From positions 20,551,197-20,615,196 of the forward strand of contig NC_059356.1 of assembly GCF_019703515.2 (NCBI RefSeq): DNA of 64,000 bases, given 5' to 3'. Every line of letters begins with the position of its first letter. Position 1 is the first letter of the stretch. The notes under the pieces are model-generated. The model was not told where the DNA came from. It was given only the letters and a program-made list of their open reading frames with translations, and made no database searches. Position numbers and translations under genes: made by a program. Below, piece after piece: positions 1-12,360 of this stretch. The stretch is from Myxocyprinus asiaticus. Lineage: Eukaryota; Chordata; Actinopteri; Cypriniformes; Catostomidae.

Positions 1-637
1 AGTCAAATGCTTTCTTGAATGAAAATGTGCCTCTCCCAATACCATCAACTTCTGTCTAGTATGTGACCAGAAAGTAGCAAGTCTTGTTCATGGCTGTGCA
101 ATAAACTAAAGGCTATGCACTCCGCCCAACTTCCTGTTCCAATGAGAAGTACATCAACAAAGGAAAGAAAACTGACCATGCCAATCTATTTCATGAGCTC
201 TTTAAGATGTGTCTGGTGCATAGATACATTCCTACTATAGTGGAATGCTTTGGTTCTTGTGACAATATAATCATAAAGCTATAAACATTTGCTTGAGTGT
301 TTGGAATCTCACTTTCATGCTGGCATTGACTGGAACAATCGTCCTGGTCCCAGTGGAGAGTTCATGGAAGAGTGTTGCTGAGAGAATGGTGTGTTTCTGG
401 TGCCATGGACAGGATGAAGCTGGCACCTTCCATGGACTCTCATGCATCAAGGATGTGCTAGATGAGGAGTGGCAGAGTCTCTGTGATTCAAAACAAGCCT
501 CCAGCAGTTCACATAGACATTGTGCTCAGTATTGGGTAGATGTCGCCCCCCCGTCGGAAAGGAGGCATTCAGACGTGGATATCTCCTTAAGCTGCTAAAC
601 AGATGTTGATGTTGCTAAAGAGAGTATTTAGTGTTGT
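1..637. other. Anonymous non-coding stretch
   Basis: No gene recognised. A 101-codon open frame at 293-598 on the plus strand has several Cys and Trp residues but matches no family I know. It lacks a splice context I can defend and ends just before a transposon. It could be a remnant of an old mobile element or chance. Confidence 0.4.
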
Positions 638-1300
638 TTAAAGTGATAGCTCACCCCAAAATGAAAATGTTCTCATCATTAACTGGCCCTCATGCCATCC
701 CAGATGTGTATGACTTTCTTTTTTCTGCAGAACACAAATGATGATTTTTAGAAGAATATCTCATCTCTGTAGGTCCATACAATGCAAGCGAATGGGTGGC
801 AAAATATTTAAGCTTCAAAAAGCATGTAGAGTCAGCATAAAAGTAATCCATATGACTCCAGTGGTTAAATCCATGTCTTCAGAAGCTATATGATAGTTAT
901 AGATGAGAAACAGATCAATATATAAGTCTATTAAGTTTTTACCATAAATTCTCCTCCCTGCCCAGTAGGTGGTAATATGCACGAAGAATGCAAATCACCA
1001 AAAACAAAAGAAGAAGAATATAAAAGTAAAAGTGAAAGTGGAGAGTGATAGTAAAAAAGGACTTAAATATTGATCTGTTTCTTAGCCACACCGTATCATA
1101 TCGCTTCAGAAGACATACTGTAGATTTAACCACTGGAGTCTTATGGATTACTTTTATGCTTTTATGTGCATTTTGGAGCCTCAAAATCTTGGCACCCACT
1201 TCATTTGTGCTCAGCAGATGAAAGAAAGTCATACACATTTGGGATGGCATGAGGGAGAGTAAATGAAGAATTTTCATTTTTGGGTGAACTATCCTTTTAA
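638..1300. mobile_element. Palindromic TTAA-flanked MITE, copy 1
   Basis: A non-autonomous DNA transposon without coding capacity. The left end reads into GTGATAGCTCACCCC and the right end is its inverted, diverged partner (GGGTGAACTATCC). TTAA lies at 638-641 and 1297-1300. Both arms carry the same inner sequence in opposite orientation (ATGCCATCCCAGATGTGTATG on the left, its complement on the right), so the whole 660 bp is one long imperfect palindrome. A TTAA duplication is typical of piggyBac-type transposition; that superfamily is an inference. Related copies lie at 2510-3019, 5581-5642, about 31009-31190 and 51556-54348. Confidence 0.8.
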
Positions 1301-2509
1301 GACTTAAATGGTCAGAAATAGCATTTAAAGGCTTGCATATTGAAAGGTCTTATAGGGTCCACATGAGCTATAGCTCTTGCTGAAGTTCAGATGTATTTCT
1401 ATTTGAAATATCTGCTGAATTTGTCAGATGAAAACTATAGTCTAATGGTTAAAGTTCAAGACTGATCGTCAAAAGTTTGTTGGGAAAACCCCAGCAAGGG
1501 GGATTCTCAAGCTATCAAGAGATTGCTCTAGTGGGACTATCTCTTTAACTTAAGATGGTGATGTTGCATACGGTAAGGCACTTCAGCTAGGGTTTTGATT
1601 CAAACAACAGCTTGAGTTTGGTGCGGAGCTAACAGTTAGTCCTACCAATGGAGACTGGAATGGTATTCAAGAAACCTGTTTGAAAACAGCTTTTGTTTTT
1701 GCAATTATTTATGGCAACACTAGTGGTGCAGAAACTACACATTTCACCTTTAAATGCTATTGTATTTTACACCGATCAATACCCAAATTTACTTCCCAAC
1801 CTTTGTGTGTTGTAAGTGACAAAAGGGAACAAGAATTGCTTTAAATAGAATAAAGTGTTTCTGTTTCCTTTGTGCTTAAAAACAGGAAAGCTCAGTCTGC
1901 CTCCTAAAAGTGTTCAAAGTTGTCCAAATATTGAATTTTGAGTAAAAGTGATACAGTGCAGACAGCAGTAGCCAGCAATCATCTCCACACCTCATTTAAC
2001 CTCTTGGCTGAAAAGTAGAACTCCCAGCGAGGCAAACGGCGCAACAATGTTCTGATTGTGCTCATTCACTTGCTCAGGCTTCACCCCTCCAGGAGCTATT
2101 GATCTGTCTCTCATTATCACCAGAAAGGCAGGAATAGAAGCACACCTGTAGCTGTGAATCGTTGCTCACCGCTCAAGATTAATTTAAAGAAGTTATTTTT
2201 AGTTACGTCATCAAGTTCAGTGCCGACAGTGGTGACATTCAATTGTTGAAATTGTTCCGTAAAGCTGTTAGTGAAACTGTAGACAAACTGAAGTTACTGT
2301 TTCTCTAGCATATAATTTACTTTCTTTTTAAAGCTCCATCCGGCCTGTGATGACATGCTCTCACGCACTTGCACCTCTGATCTGTTCTTGCGGGATTTCT
2401 TCGTTTTGTCAGCATGTTCTTCACACTGAGAAATGGAGGATAGCATGTCTGGCTGTTGTCCATCCAGAGACATTTTTGCAAAGATTCAGGTTCCACTGCA
2501 CAAACACAA
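1301..2509. other. Anonymous non-coding stretch
   Basis: No gene, repeat termini or RNA gene recognised. Short open frames near 2347-2565 overlap the start of the next MITE and look like chance. Confidence 0.4.
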
Positions 2510-3019
2510 ATAAAAGGAATAGTTCACCCAAAAATGAAAGTTCTCTCATTATTCTCTTACCCTGATGCCATCCCAGATGTGTATGACTTTCTTTCTTCAG
2601 CAGAACACAAATTAAGATTTTTCGAAGAAGATAGAGCTCTGTCAGTTCCTTATAATGCAAGTACACGGGTGTCACATTTAGGCAGCTCAGACTGACTCCA
2701 GTTAATCAGTGAATGCCTTCTGAAGCAAATCGATATGTTTGAGGAAAAAATAAATAGATAATTAAAACTTTTAAAAAGCACTTCCTGCCAGCAGTTGACG
2801 CATCACGTAGCTGTCGCGAGTTCACGCGAGAATTCGGAAGCGGCGCTGATTTACAACAGAAGAATGAACGTCATGCGAGAGTTCGGCCATTTCAAACAGC
2901 ATCAGAACTCTGAATAGATTGGTGTTCTGCTGAAGAAAGACAGTCATACACATCTGGGATGGCATCAGGGTAAGTGAATAATGTGAGAAGTTTCATATTT
3001 GGGTGGTCTATCCCTTTAA
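2510..3019. mobile_element. Palindromic TTAA-type MITE, copy 2
   Basis: Same family as 638-1300, about 510 bp. The left terminus (AGGAATAGTTCACCC) begins at about 2514 with a mutated target (ATAA). The right terminus ends in GGGTGGTCTATCC before an intact TTAA at 3016-3019. The centre (about 2785-2900) is G+C-richer than the arms. The short open frames across it are the arms read on either strand, not genes. Confidence 0.8.
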
Positions 3020-3029
3020 ATAGAGATTT

Positions 3030-3154
3030 AAATGGAAAATTGTGATGCAACATTAGCAGACCTACATTGACTGCTATTATTGACACGCAGTTAGTTAATT
3101 GTGGCTTCTGAAATTGTAATCTTGATTATTTATTTGATTAATTGTGCAGCCCTA
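3030..3154. mobile_element. hAT-like terminal fragment
   Basis: Read on the minus strand, the block starts TAGGGCTGCACAATTAATC, which resembles the ends of hAT elements that begin TAGGG. No partner terminus was found upstream, so this would be a truncated end only. It directly abuts the preceding MITE. Confidence 0.35.
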
Positions 3155-5029
3155 GCGATATTTTATTGCAAAAAAGTAATCTTTTTCACTTACCACTCGC
3201 AAAGTTTAAACATTTAAATATTGTCATTCTTTTGAGCAAAAACACACTAGAAAACAGACTAGGCTTATACTAGATTGTGCCTTATTCACAAAAATCAGCA
3301 CTATTTGTCTTCTGCAATTAACTATGCACTGTTATCGCCTGTGGAAAGCAGGCCCTAAACATAATTATACTAAAAAGAAATATGTGTGTACATTTTCTAT
3401 TAATTATGGCAGCTTTAATTCATCAAATGGTGATCAAATGAGTTGGATAAGATATTTATCCAGACATGCAGTGTAGATGAGCACACCAGCATTTTAAAGA
3501 GCCGGTTCAGGTATCAGCTCTGCAGTGGTAGAGTGATGCTGTACATTCCCAGTAAAGTATGCCAGATCATGGTAGTCTGCTGCATCCTCTACAGTCTAGG
3601 ACCATGCTGTAAGATCTTGAATTGTGCATTTGTGACTTGCAAAATTTCTTTACCTTTCTCACCTTCAATATTAGCACAGAGGTCCTTGAAAGAGTTGTGA
3701 GAAAGTTGTCAAGAACTGAGCAGCCAATCAGAAATTCCTGTTGTCGCCACCTCTTCTGGCACAGGTGGTTAGGCAGACAAGGGTGCGCTAATTCCCTCCT
3801 GACAAAGTTGTCGGGCTACGTGTGCTGTCTGACAGGTGATGGACAACTTTGGTAGAGATCACTCAACATCTATAGGATGCTTAAGCAGCCTTGCAGGAAC
3901 AGGTTTAATTACCCATCTTGAAAAGTGTGCTGTTTTCTAAAGCAATTATGATTGCTTCAATCATTGCAACCCTAATTGCGTTGAGGTTGCTGCTTTAAAG
4001 ACATGTAATTATCTGTAATTCACTGAGGATTAGTGCTAAACTCAGCCTACATGTGACATCTTGCTGTTCCAAGCTACACTCCTGCTGGATCTCTTTACGG
4101 CTCCCTGGTGTTATAATTCTGTTGATTCTGCTGTAAGCCATTGTAACACTTCATATTTATGAAATACATACAGTTTGATTTGCAAATCCTTGTCAGAGCA
4201 ATTCATCACTCCAGGAGCGACAGTGATAGTCAAGCGAAAGGTAAATAAACATGGCTTGATAGATATCAAAAGAGGAATTTAAATCCCAGGGCGCAGCTAT
4301 TCTGCAGACTTTATTTTTCCATTGTAGGATGAACAAGTTTGTTTTGTTCTAATTCTCAGCTAGAAGACACAACTTTTGTGCATGTTTTGCAAGTTCTTTT
4401 CTCTTGCTGACCTGCTGACTGTGCTGAAAGCCCCTGGCCTGCAGTCTCTGCCCAACAGGAAGCACTTCTTTTGTCCAATTAAAAGCGATCAAGGAACTAG
4501 GCACAAATGATATAAAACTTAATTCAATGCATGTTGTGTGTAAGGTGGTGCGCTGTAATAAGTGAGGGAAAAAATGAAGGCAACAGTTAGCATGCCATTT
4601 TTGAGTTGACTTCACTTACTTTAAGTACATCTTAACAGAATTTGAAATGTCAGTTTAACATGACTGAAATCTGCCAGCATTGAAGCAGTAAGACTGACTG
4701 GGAGTGAGAGATGCTTTACCGAAGCAACGGCGCAAAACACAACATTAGAGATCTTTTATGTTATTATGAGAAGTGTTAAAATATTTTTGGTTCATTATGA
4801 AACTGCGGTGAGACAAATTAGACCGTGGGCCGCCACAGTCTAGGTAATTAATGGGAAACACTGGAAGTTACTGTTATTCACTCTAAAATCCAATCCAATC
4901 ATTGATCATCTCCTGGATATAGAGCCCAAATTAAATATAACTATACTAAATATAGCTATAAAATCATACCTCATTGGTTTCTGCATGCCCCTTATGATCA
5001 AGCGTTATGCCATCAAAATTCCTTTTGTT
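3155..5029. other. Anonymous non-coding stretch
   Basis: About 1.9 kb with nothing I can name. Several 60-90 codon open frames overlap on both strands without family motifs. Base composition is ordinary for the window. Confidence 0.4.
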
Positions 5030-5570
5030 TTCCATTGAAGAGAGAAAGTCATACAGTGTTTCCCTTCATTGGTTACCAGTCCAGTTTAAGATTGATTTTA
5101 AGATTCTACTCTTTGTTTTTAAGGCCTTGCATGGTCTTGCTCCTCAATATATTTCTGACCTTCTTCAGCCATATTCTGCACCCATGTTGCTTAGGTCAAG
5201 TGACCAACTCTCTCTGTCAGTCCCCCGTTCCAGATGTAAATCTAATGGAGACCGAGCTTTTTCTGTCACTGCTATGGTTTAGTCTTCCTCTTCACATAAG
5301 GTCCTCTCCCTCTTTTCAAATGTTCAAGTCTAGTCAAAGGCCCATTTGTATTCTCTAGCTTTTGAGACTAACTGAGGTTGTACTGATTGTTGTTAGGCCC
5401 AGTTAAGAAATCATAACTCTTTATAATTCTTATTTATATTATGTTTTAATACTGTTTTTCTATTTATTTGTTTCTTTGATTGTACTGTCTTTTTCAGAAA
5501 TGTGCAGCACTTTGAGTCAAATTTTGTTGCTTTTAAATATGCTATATAAATAAACCTTGACTTTACTTAA
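5030..5570 (+). pseudogene. LINE 3' end fragment, RT C-terminal region
   Basis: Two overlapping frames (about 5030-5282 and 5283-5358) carry the C-terminal signature of a fish non-LTR retrotransposon polyprotein: LHWLPVQFKIDFKILLFVFK, then ALHGLAPQYISDLL. The reading jumps frame near 5280, so it is a pseudogene. The 3' untranslated part ends near 5570 with the GCTATATAAATAAA-type signal typical of L2/CR1/Rex1-like elements. Only the last few hundred bases of a multi-kilobase element remain, as expected for 5'-truncated insertion. It is not the same family as the LINE at 13851-17487, whose C-terminus differs. Confidence 0.75.
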
Positions 5571-5580
5571 TTCAAGTTTG

Positions 5581-5642
5581 AAATGACATGAGGGTGAGAA
5601 AATAGTGACAGAGTTTTCATTTTTGTTTGAACTATTTCTTAA
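5581..5642. mobile_element. Terminal fragment of the palindromic TTAA MITE
   Basis: A single arm of the MITE family described at 638-1300: GACATGAGGGTGAG, then TTTTCATTTTTG and a diverged end before TTAA at 5639-5642. The other arm is missing. The preceding LINE fragment ends directly beside it, so the LINE may have inserted in the MITE and removed the rest, or a deletion joined them. Confidence 0.6.
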
Positions 5643-6857
5643 AGGTGATGGGACTTTCTAATCTTATTTTTTGTATTTCATCCCCAGTGTGTAAAATCTG
5701 TTTAAAACTGAGATCTGCTCCCACAATCATCTTGTAATTTCATTCTTGGTGTTCCACTTATTGCAGTTTCACAATTCCGGCTAAGAACATGATGTTATCA
5801 ACCATATCACTTACTGCAGCGGCTCAATTTAGACACAAAACCTGGTATCATCAGCAAATACTGTGCACTGCTCTTACATTACACTGCTGGCAACTAAATT
5901 ATAGGTCACTCTATTGCAAGCCTGCACTCTTTTTAAACATTAAGCAGTGTTGAAACGTTTCTCAAATTATTATTAGATTGAAATGAAAAGGAAGGCCTCT
6001 CTTGTGTCTGTTTAGTGGTTACTGGAGAAGCTGCTCATAATTTAAAGCATTTGAAGATCTGAGAGGGAGTTTTTTGAACTATCTGTGTAGTCTAAATAAC
6101 AGTCAAATTAAATATTTGGGAAAATGACTGTATCAAACTCAGTAAGAGGAAAAAACTAGCAAAAAAACACCCGCTGATGAATCTAATGTGCTCTCTCATA
6201 AATTTACATTGTTGCAGCCTCTACCACAGATTGCATCAATATGCACATTCTTGCAATATTTTAGTTTACTTGTCTGTTTATGTGGTTGTAGAGTCTGAGA
6301 TCATGATTTATGGAGTTACTAAACAGCCCACATTTGCTGTGAAATACTGTATGTTTCATACAGTCAATAAAAGTTTAGTTGCTCTCTCATTTAAACAAAA
6401 TTGATTTTGTTTCTCCATATCTCTCAGAAAGCTTTGAGTGCTGAATGAGCAAAGTCTTTTAATGAAGGAGAATGATCATACTGGTCCTCTGGGCTGTATA
6501 AATGAAGCTTATGATAAGAAGTATATGTCAGCTTTCCTCTCCATAGAAGTTCTTTGAAAAACCAGGCAGCATTGTTAGATTACAATGATGGTAAGCCCCT
6601 GAATCTCCTATGCACAAAGACTTCTTCTAAGGCTTTCTTTTAAAGACTTTCTTCTAAGACTTGCGTTGCTGTTTTCTCTACAGCAGTTCTGATGTTGTTG
6701 AAGACTGCAGTTCTTAGCAGTGCAAGTGTACTGCAACAAAAATGGAGACATGGGGCTCTCTGTGTTTACTTTTAAAATCCTAAAATATAAAAAAAAAATT
6801 TGATGTTGGGCATTGGACAAATATCAGAAACATGTAAATATTATTGAAGTGTTTGAT
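5643..6857. other. Anonymous non-coding stretch
   Basis: No recognised gene or repeat. A 70-codon minus-strand frame at 6608-6820 is rich in Ser, Leu and Arg from a short tandem-like CTTCTAAG motif and is not considered coding. Confidence 0.4.
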
Positions 6858-7399
6858 CTGCCACCAACAATCATCCATGCGATTATCTAATCAGCCAATC
6901 GTGTGGCAGCAGTGCATAAAATCATGCAGACACAGGTCAGGAGCTTCAGTTAATGTTCACATCAACCATCAGAATGTGGAAAAATGTGATCTCAGTGATT
7001 TGGTCCATGGCATGATTGTTGGTGCCAGATGGGCTGGTTTGAGTATTTCTGTAACTGCTGATCTCCTGGGATTTTCACACACAACAGTCTCTAGAATTTA
7101 CTCCGAATAGTGCCAAAAACAAACAAACGAAGAAAAAAAAGAAGAAAAAAAAAACATCCAGAGAGCGGCAGTTCTGCGGATGGAAATGCCTTGTTTATGA
7201 GAGAGGTCAACAGAGAATGGCCAGACTGGTTTGAACTGACAAAGTCAACGGTAACTCAGATAACCGCTCTGTACAATTGTGGTGAGAAGAATATAATCTC
7301 AGAATGCTATTCTAAGATGCGGGTTGGCACTTTTTTGGTGGCACGATGGGGACCTACACAATATTAGGCAGGTGGTTTTAATGTTGTGGCTGATTGGTG
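6858..7399 (+). pseudogene. Tc1-like transposon remnant, N-terminal transposase part
   Basis: The frame at 6844-7110 contains CDLSDLVHGMIVGARWAGLS followed by TADLLGFSHTTVSRIYSE, a helix-turn-helix DNA-binding segment of a Tc1-family transposase. A second frame (7110-7367) contains MREVNREWPDWFELTKSTVT and ends near the transposon terminus. The right terminus is the TIR GGTGGTTTTAATGTTGTGGC through GATTGGTG, followed by TA at 7400-7401. The left TIR is absent and an A-rich insertion interrupts the coding region near 7120-7155. No DDE catalytic core remains, so it is inactive. Confidence 0.75.
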
Positions 7400-7407
7400 T
7401 ATATATA

Positions 7408-8040
7408 CAGCTCTGGAAAAAATTAAGAGACCACTGCAAAATTATCAGTTTCTCTGTATTTACTATTTATAGGTATGTGTTTGAGTAAAATGAAAAGTTT
7501 TGTTTTATTCTATAAAGTGCTGACAACATTTCTCCCAAATACCAAATACAAATATTGTCATTTAGAGCATTTATTTGCAGAAAATAACAACTGGTCAGAA
7601 TAACAAAAAAAAAATAAAAATAAAAAATACATTTAAAAAAAAAAAAAAAAGAAAAATTATAATAATAATAATAAATAGTGTTTTCAAACCTCGAATAATG
7701 CAAAGAAAACAAGTTCATATTCATTTTTAAACAACACAATACTAATGTTTTAACTTAGAAAGAGTTCAGAAATCAATATTTGGTAGAATAACACTGATTT
7801 TCAATCACAGCTTTCATGTGTCTTAGCATGCTCTCTACCAGTCTTTCACATTGCTGTTGTGTGACTTTATGCCACTCCTGTCACAAAAATTCAAGCAGCT
7901 CGGCTTTGTTTGATGGCTTGTGGCCATCCATCTTCCTCTTGATCACATTCCAGAGGTTTTCAATGGGGTTCAGGTCTGGAGATTGGGTTGGCCATGACAA
8001 GGTCTTGCAACCTTAATTCCAGCCTTGCTGAAGCACCCCC
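7408..8040 (-). pseudogene. Tc1-like transposon remnant, C-terminal transposase part
   Basis: A second, different Tc1 family starts at 7408 with the TIR CAGCTCTGGAAAAAATTAAG, with a TA just before it. On the minus strand, 7800-8020 encodes the end of a DDE transposase. The plus strand reads CAATGGGGTTCAGGTCTGGA, the complement of the SPDLNPIEN region, and the adjacent bases give an NVIKRKMDGH-like stretch. A run of A and AAT repeats (7600-7675) lies between TIR and coding part. The N-terminal half and the right TIR are missing. Confidence 0.75.
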
Positions 8041-8049
8041 AGATCATCT

Positions 8050-8088
8050 GGAACAGTCCTAAATTTAATCTAAATTTAGGACTGTTCC
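8050..8088. repeat. Perfect 18-bp hairpin with 3-nt loop
   Basis: GGAACAGTCCTAAATTTA at 8050-8067, loop ATC, and the exact reverse complement at 8071-8088. No T-run follows, so it does not resemble a terminator. It lies just past the end of the Tc1 remnant and could be a fold-back formed during excision or deletion. Confidence 0.7.
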
Positions 8089-8230
8089 ACAGTTGTAGCG
8101 TCATTTCCATCACACCAGATGTTTTACCCTAGTGAAGTTTTTAAAAGTTATTGTACTTGTTAACCAAGCCAACAAAAGTGTCACTGAAGAGCAAGCTTGA
8201 AAAGAAGTGATGTTTTATGAAAAGAAAATT

Positions 8231-9720
8231 CAAGGTAAATATAGCCACAAGCGGCAATTATCGGGGGCCAAGCACATATGGAAAAATAACAAAAATAATC
8301 TGATTCGACAGGAAAGAGACTGTGGAACCCTAACTCAAACCCTAACCGCCTTCAGAGGGCTGACGGCATATTCACTGTTTTCTTTCAAAGTCATGTTTTA
8401 TTGCAGGTCAATTTAATATTTAAACCACCTCAGCTGCAAGTTTAAAGTTAATCCATAACTGAGAGTTTAATGTAATGGAGCAACAGGATTAAAGTAAATT
8501 CAGATTTACTGTGAAATTTAAATCAGGATCAAAACGATGATTTTAATGTAACCCTGATTATTTTTAAATGACGTTTAAAATTTGGTGCAACAGAATTATT
8601 AGATAAACCTTGATTTAATCTAAATTTAAGATTAATACTGGTTGGTGCAACCCACCCTTATTCTACCTTTAATTACTCTTTTAAGACCCTTTGAATGATT
8701 TATAGTTATGTGGCTCCCTCTGGTGGACAAACAGTACTGCCTTCTATGCCTATGAAGTATTTCTTATGTTACAGCCATGCCAAATTGATGAAATTTTGCA
8801 TGTTACCTCAGTTAAGTTAAGTTTAAAATATGTGCTTACAATATATGGGTCAGTTAGTCATAATAGGCCATACCCAAAAACCTATCAGCTAATATCTTTG
8901 GAACGATTTACCATATCAAAATTCTTTTGATAACTTTTTGTCAGAAGGGTCTGTGGATGATATAATGCAAGTTTTGTGAGATTCGGCAAACGGCCTAGGA
9001 CGAGTTCGGAAAAGTAGGATTTTCTAATAAATCGAAATTGTAAAAAAAGTTCAAGTAACCATATCATTGTGGGGCACTGGTGGATTCAGAGAAGCTACAA
9101 ATGTGTATTGTAGCCTATACGGTTCCGGAGTTATGAGCAAAAATGCGAATTAGCTAATTATACTGCCACTGTGTGGCCAAATGTAATAAAATTTTATATG
9201 CAGCTTCGTGTAGATACCCTGCTTGTGTATAGTAATTTCCATAGCCCTCTGCCATTCCCAACATGAATTATAAGTTGCTGAAATTTTATTGGCCATTGGC
9301 AGCCATTTTTGTTAATTTGTCGAATCGATTTAAGAATATGTTAGCATTTGAACCAAAGAAGATGCATATTTAATTTGAACTTTGTCGCTTAAATGGCTGT
9401 AAAGTTATGACAGTTTTTTTTTAGCTGTAGCGCCCCCTAGGAGTGAAATTGTGTGAAACTTTGCAGACATCTTCTAACCGTCCTGTTGACTGTGTACCGA
9501 GTTTGGTTACTTTTTGAGTTTGCGTGGAGTAGATATTGATCAATTACTCAAATTGCATTAAACCGAAGGAATTGCATCGTTAATATGTTCGGAATGATTT
9601 TACATATTTCACGGTCTCTGACGCCCAAACACTTTTAAGGCAGAAAAGAAGAAAAAGAAGAAAATCATTATAATTACAATAGTGTTCCAGCAGCTTCGAT
9701 GCTTGGCCCCCTAAATATCA
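8231..9720. mobile_element. Unclassified interspersed repeat with inverted GGGGGCCAAGCA ends
   Basis: The 12-mer GGGGGCCAAGCA at 8263-8274 recurs inverted at 9700-9711. The body includes CTGTAGCGCCCCCTAG at about 9423 and, near the right end, an A/G-rich run (9640-9665). I recall similar sequence as high-copy repeats in several fish genomes but cannot place it in a superfamily. No long open frame is present. The part at 8420-8660 is a separate A+T-rich block with GGTGCAAC motifs and may be another insertion. Confidence 0.45.
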
Positions 9721-10841
9721 CTTGTAAGCAGAGCATTTTTATTTTATGTCAAATAAAATAAAAATGCAGGCAACAAACAAATACAAAAAATGTCTATAAA
9801 TTATAGTAGCTCTATCAGTGCCTGATTTTTTTTAATGCCCTTAACAGTGTGAAATGGATGATTTTTCCTGCCTGATGTAAGTAGTTACGGCTCAAGTGAT
9901 TGCCTAAAAAATAAATAAAAATCTCCTGAACTTAGTGCCCATGAAGCAAAGAGGACAGCATTCAGACCGCATACTGGAAATAAATGGGAATGCTAATGAA
10001 TTGGCATTTTTGACTTTTTTACTGAACAAACTGGATTTCCACCCCTTGCAATCTTGTTTTCATTCACAGCAAATATGCCACCTACTTAGACTAAGGCAGT
10101 GGCGAATTCTCAGGGCCAGCAAAGCCTTCTCTGATGGCCTAACATGCCAAATAAATAAATATTTTTTCATCCTTTCATTCTCAATCACCTTTTTGCCAAT
10201 GTATTTTTAATTGCTTTCCACTCTTAATTAATCTACAAACAAATAGAGAAAAACGAAAAGTTTATACAGTCAGAATTTATTCTTTGCTGCATACAAGCGA
10301 AGTGTGACAGTTGTTTCACAAATCGCATGCCCGAAGCCGAGCTCATTAGCAGAAGCAGCATGTGAGTCTGAGCTCCACCCCCTCAGGCCTTCAGAATTTC
10401 CACAGTATCCCTCAACAGTGCAAATGAATGAGCAACTAAAGTCAGATTGTCAGATTCATCAGCCAATCAGATTGATTTATTTGTTCTTGGTGGGTGTGAT
10501 CTTTAGGATATGTCCTGATCGAGGCCTTCTAGCTGGCCTTGAGTGACGCAATCATGCTTTAAGTGATGTACGTAATTCAAGAGATAAAAGCGTAAGATCA
10601 AGCTGTCTGACGAGTCGGCTGTTGTCACCATTGAGAAAGAGATCCTTATGGATTTAAAAACACGAGATGTTCTGCATGACTGTGTGATTGTTTAATTTAT
10701 TAATCAGGAAAGGAGGACTGATTTTCACCAAGCAAATTGGTAAGTGCTTTTTGCATTGTTATAGCAACATCTGGAGTTTTCTAAGTGTAAATTAGGCTGC
10801 TTGAGCATTTAGTGTCAGATCAAGTTTTGAAAAGTAGTCCT
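9721..10841. other. Anonymous non-coding stretch
   Basis: No gene recognised. Two 80-90 codon plus-strand frames (9935-10210, 10304-10546) lack motifs or homologues I know. The frames are not supported by codon bias or splice context visible by eye. Confidence 0.4.
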
Positions 10842-11356
10842 GTTCCATTCAACGCGGAAAGTCGGATTTTACAACTTCCTACTAGGAAAAGTGCAGTGGA
10901 ATGCATCTTGAAATCAGAATTACAACTTGTAAGCTTGTGCAGAAATTCTCAACTCCGATTTCGCCGAGATGCAGGGGCATGATGTCACACAAACATGTCG
11001 ACACTCAGGGAGATATACAAAGTAAGTGATAAAAATTCATTTTATTAAGTAATATCGATAAATGAGTTAGTTTCCACATTACATGATATTAAAGCTTGTT
11101 TAACAAATGCCTGCAGAAACAGGTGTATAAAACATTATAATCTCTTTTGATAATCTTACACCAGAAGCACAAATCCTAGCGCTGCAGCATTGTTTATCAG
11201 TTGGGAGACATCTCTAATGAGAGTCAAACCCCTGCTAAACTAATGGGAGAGTTGCAGTTTTGTTTCCTTAAACGTCATCTTCTGAATATCGGGAATGGAA
11301 TGCATTTATGGTCGGAGATTTCAAGTAGGAATATCCCACATCCAACTTGAATGGAA
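10842..11356. mobile_element. Putative non-autonomous DNA transposon with inverted ends
   Basis: The left end reads GTTCCATTCAACGCGG and the right end ACTTGAATGGAACGCAAC, sharing the inverted core GTTCCATTCAA. Further in, GTGGAATGCATCTTGAAATC on the left is mirrored by a related GGAATGCATTTATGG stretch on the right. No coding frame of note and no clear target duplication, so the superfamily is open. Confidence 0.45.
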
Positions 11357-12360
11357 CGCAACATAACCGTGTACCCTGACGAAACAAAATTTATTGCAAG
11401 CAACATTTAAATCGCAAATATTATTAGATATATTTTTCGAGGTATTATAGACCTCCGTGGTAGATTCATATGAAAAATGATGATTTTTGTTGTTCATTTC
11501 ACAAAACAGTTTTGCTGCAGTTCAAATATGGCTTGCTTGAGCATTAAGTGTCGTTTCAAGTTCTGGCTTTTGTTCGTGGACGTGTTTTTAAAATGTCAGT
11601 TGGTATTATTAGTTGACTGCCACGTAATGTATGATGGCATAGCGTCTTATTCATGGTGAAACTGTGTTTTCTTAATGGCATGAATCGCACTGAAGGCCTA
11701 GACTTAAAATGCACGGCCTGCAGCTGGACTAAGGTGTATAGCTGCAGAAATGCAGTATATTAATGCTTCCTGTTTGGTAAACAGTTGATTTAATTGTAAA
11801 TTAGATTTTTTTATTGAAGGTAGCAGGCGGGAACATAAAATACCCAAATCGATTGCATTATCAGGCTGCAAACCTGTAGAACGCTACAGCTGGAGAGCTT
11901 CCGGCAAAGAGACAGCAGAGCGTTGCTTTGTGGGTTGACAAAACGCTTAAGTAGGCAAACAACAGATGGAGGAGCTCCTCCTTCATTGAAACTTTGACAC
12001 ACAGGACTCCCTGAAGATCCCCCCAATCCATCAGCAGTACACGGCTGGGTGTGTAGTTATGACACCATCTCTTAATCGAACTAGTGGCGTGCCTCTGACC
12101 TCATCCCTGAGGCCACCTGATAAGAAGAGTCCCCACCACCTACAGCACGTCAATCTCACAGAAACTCTCAGAGCACTTAGGAAAGCAATCTCTCACTGAT
12201 GTCCCCTCAGATTATCTTTCCAATATCCCACACATCTCCAATAATATCACATCAACTGCCCAGGCACATTTATCATTGCACTATAAATTCTATCATTTTC
12301 TAACAGTATTTCTAATACCACATTGTCTTAAGTACAGGCTTGAAATAATTGGCACATAGC
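11357..12360. other. Anonymous non-coding stretch
   Basis: No recognised gene, RNA or transposon termini. Short frames at 11477-11659 and 11811-12026 are not supported. Confidence 0.4.

Noticed and set aside
293..598. 101-codon open frame as a host gene
   Set aside because: No domain, no splice signals or homology I can name. One frame of this size is expected by chance or from a decayed repeat.
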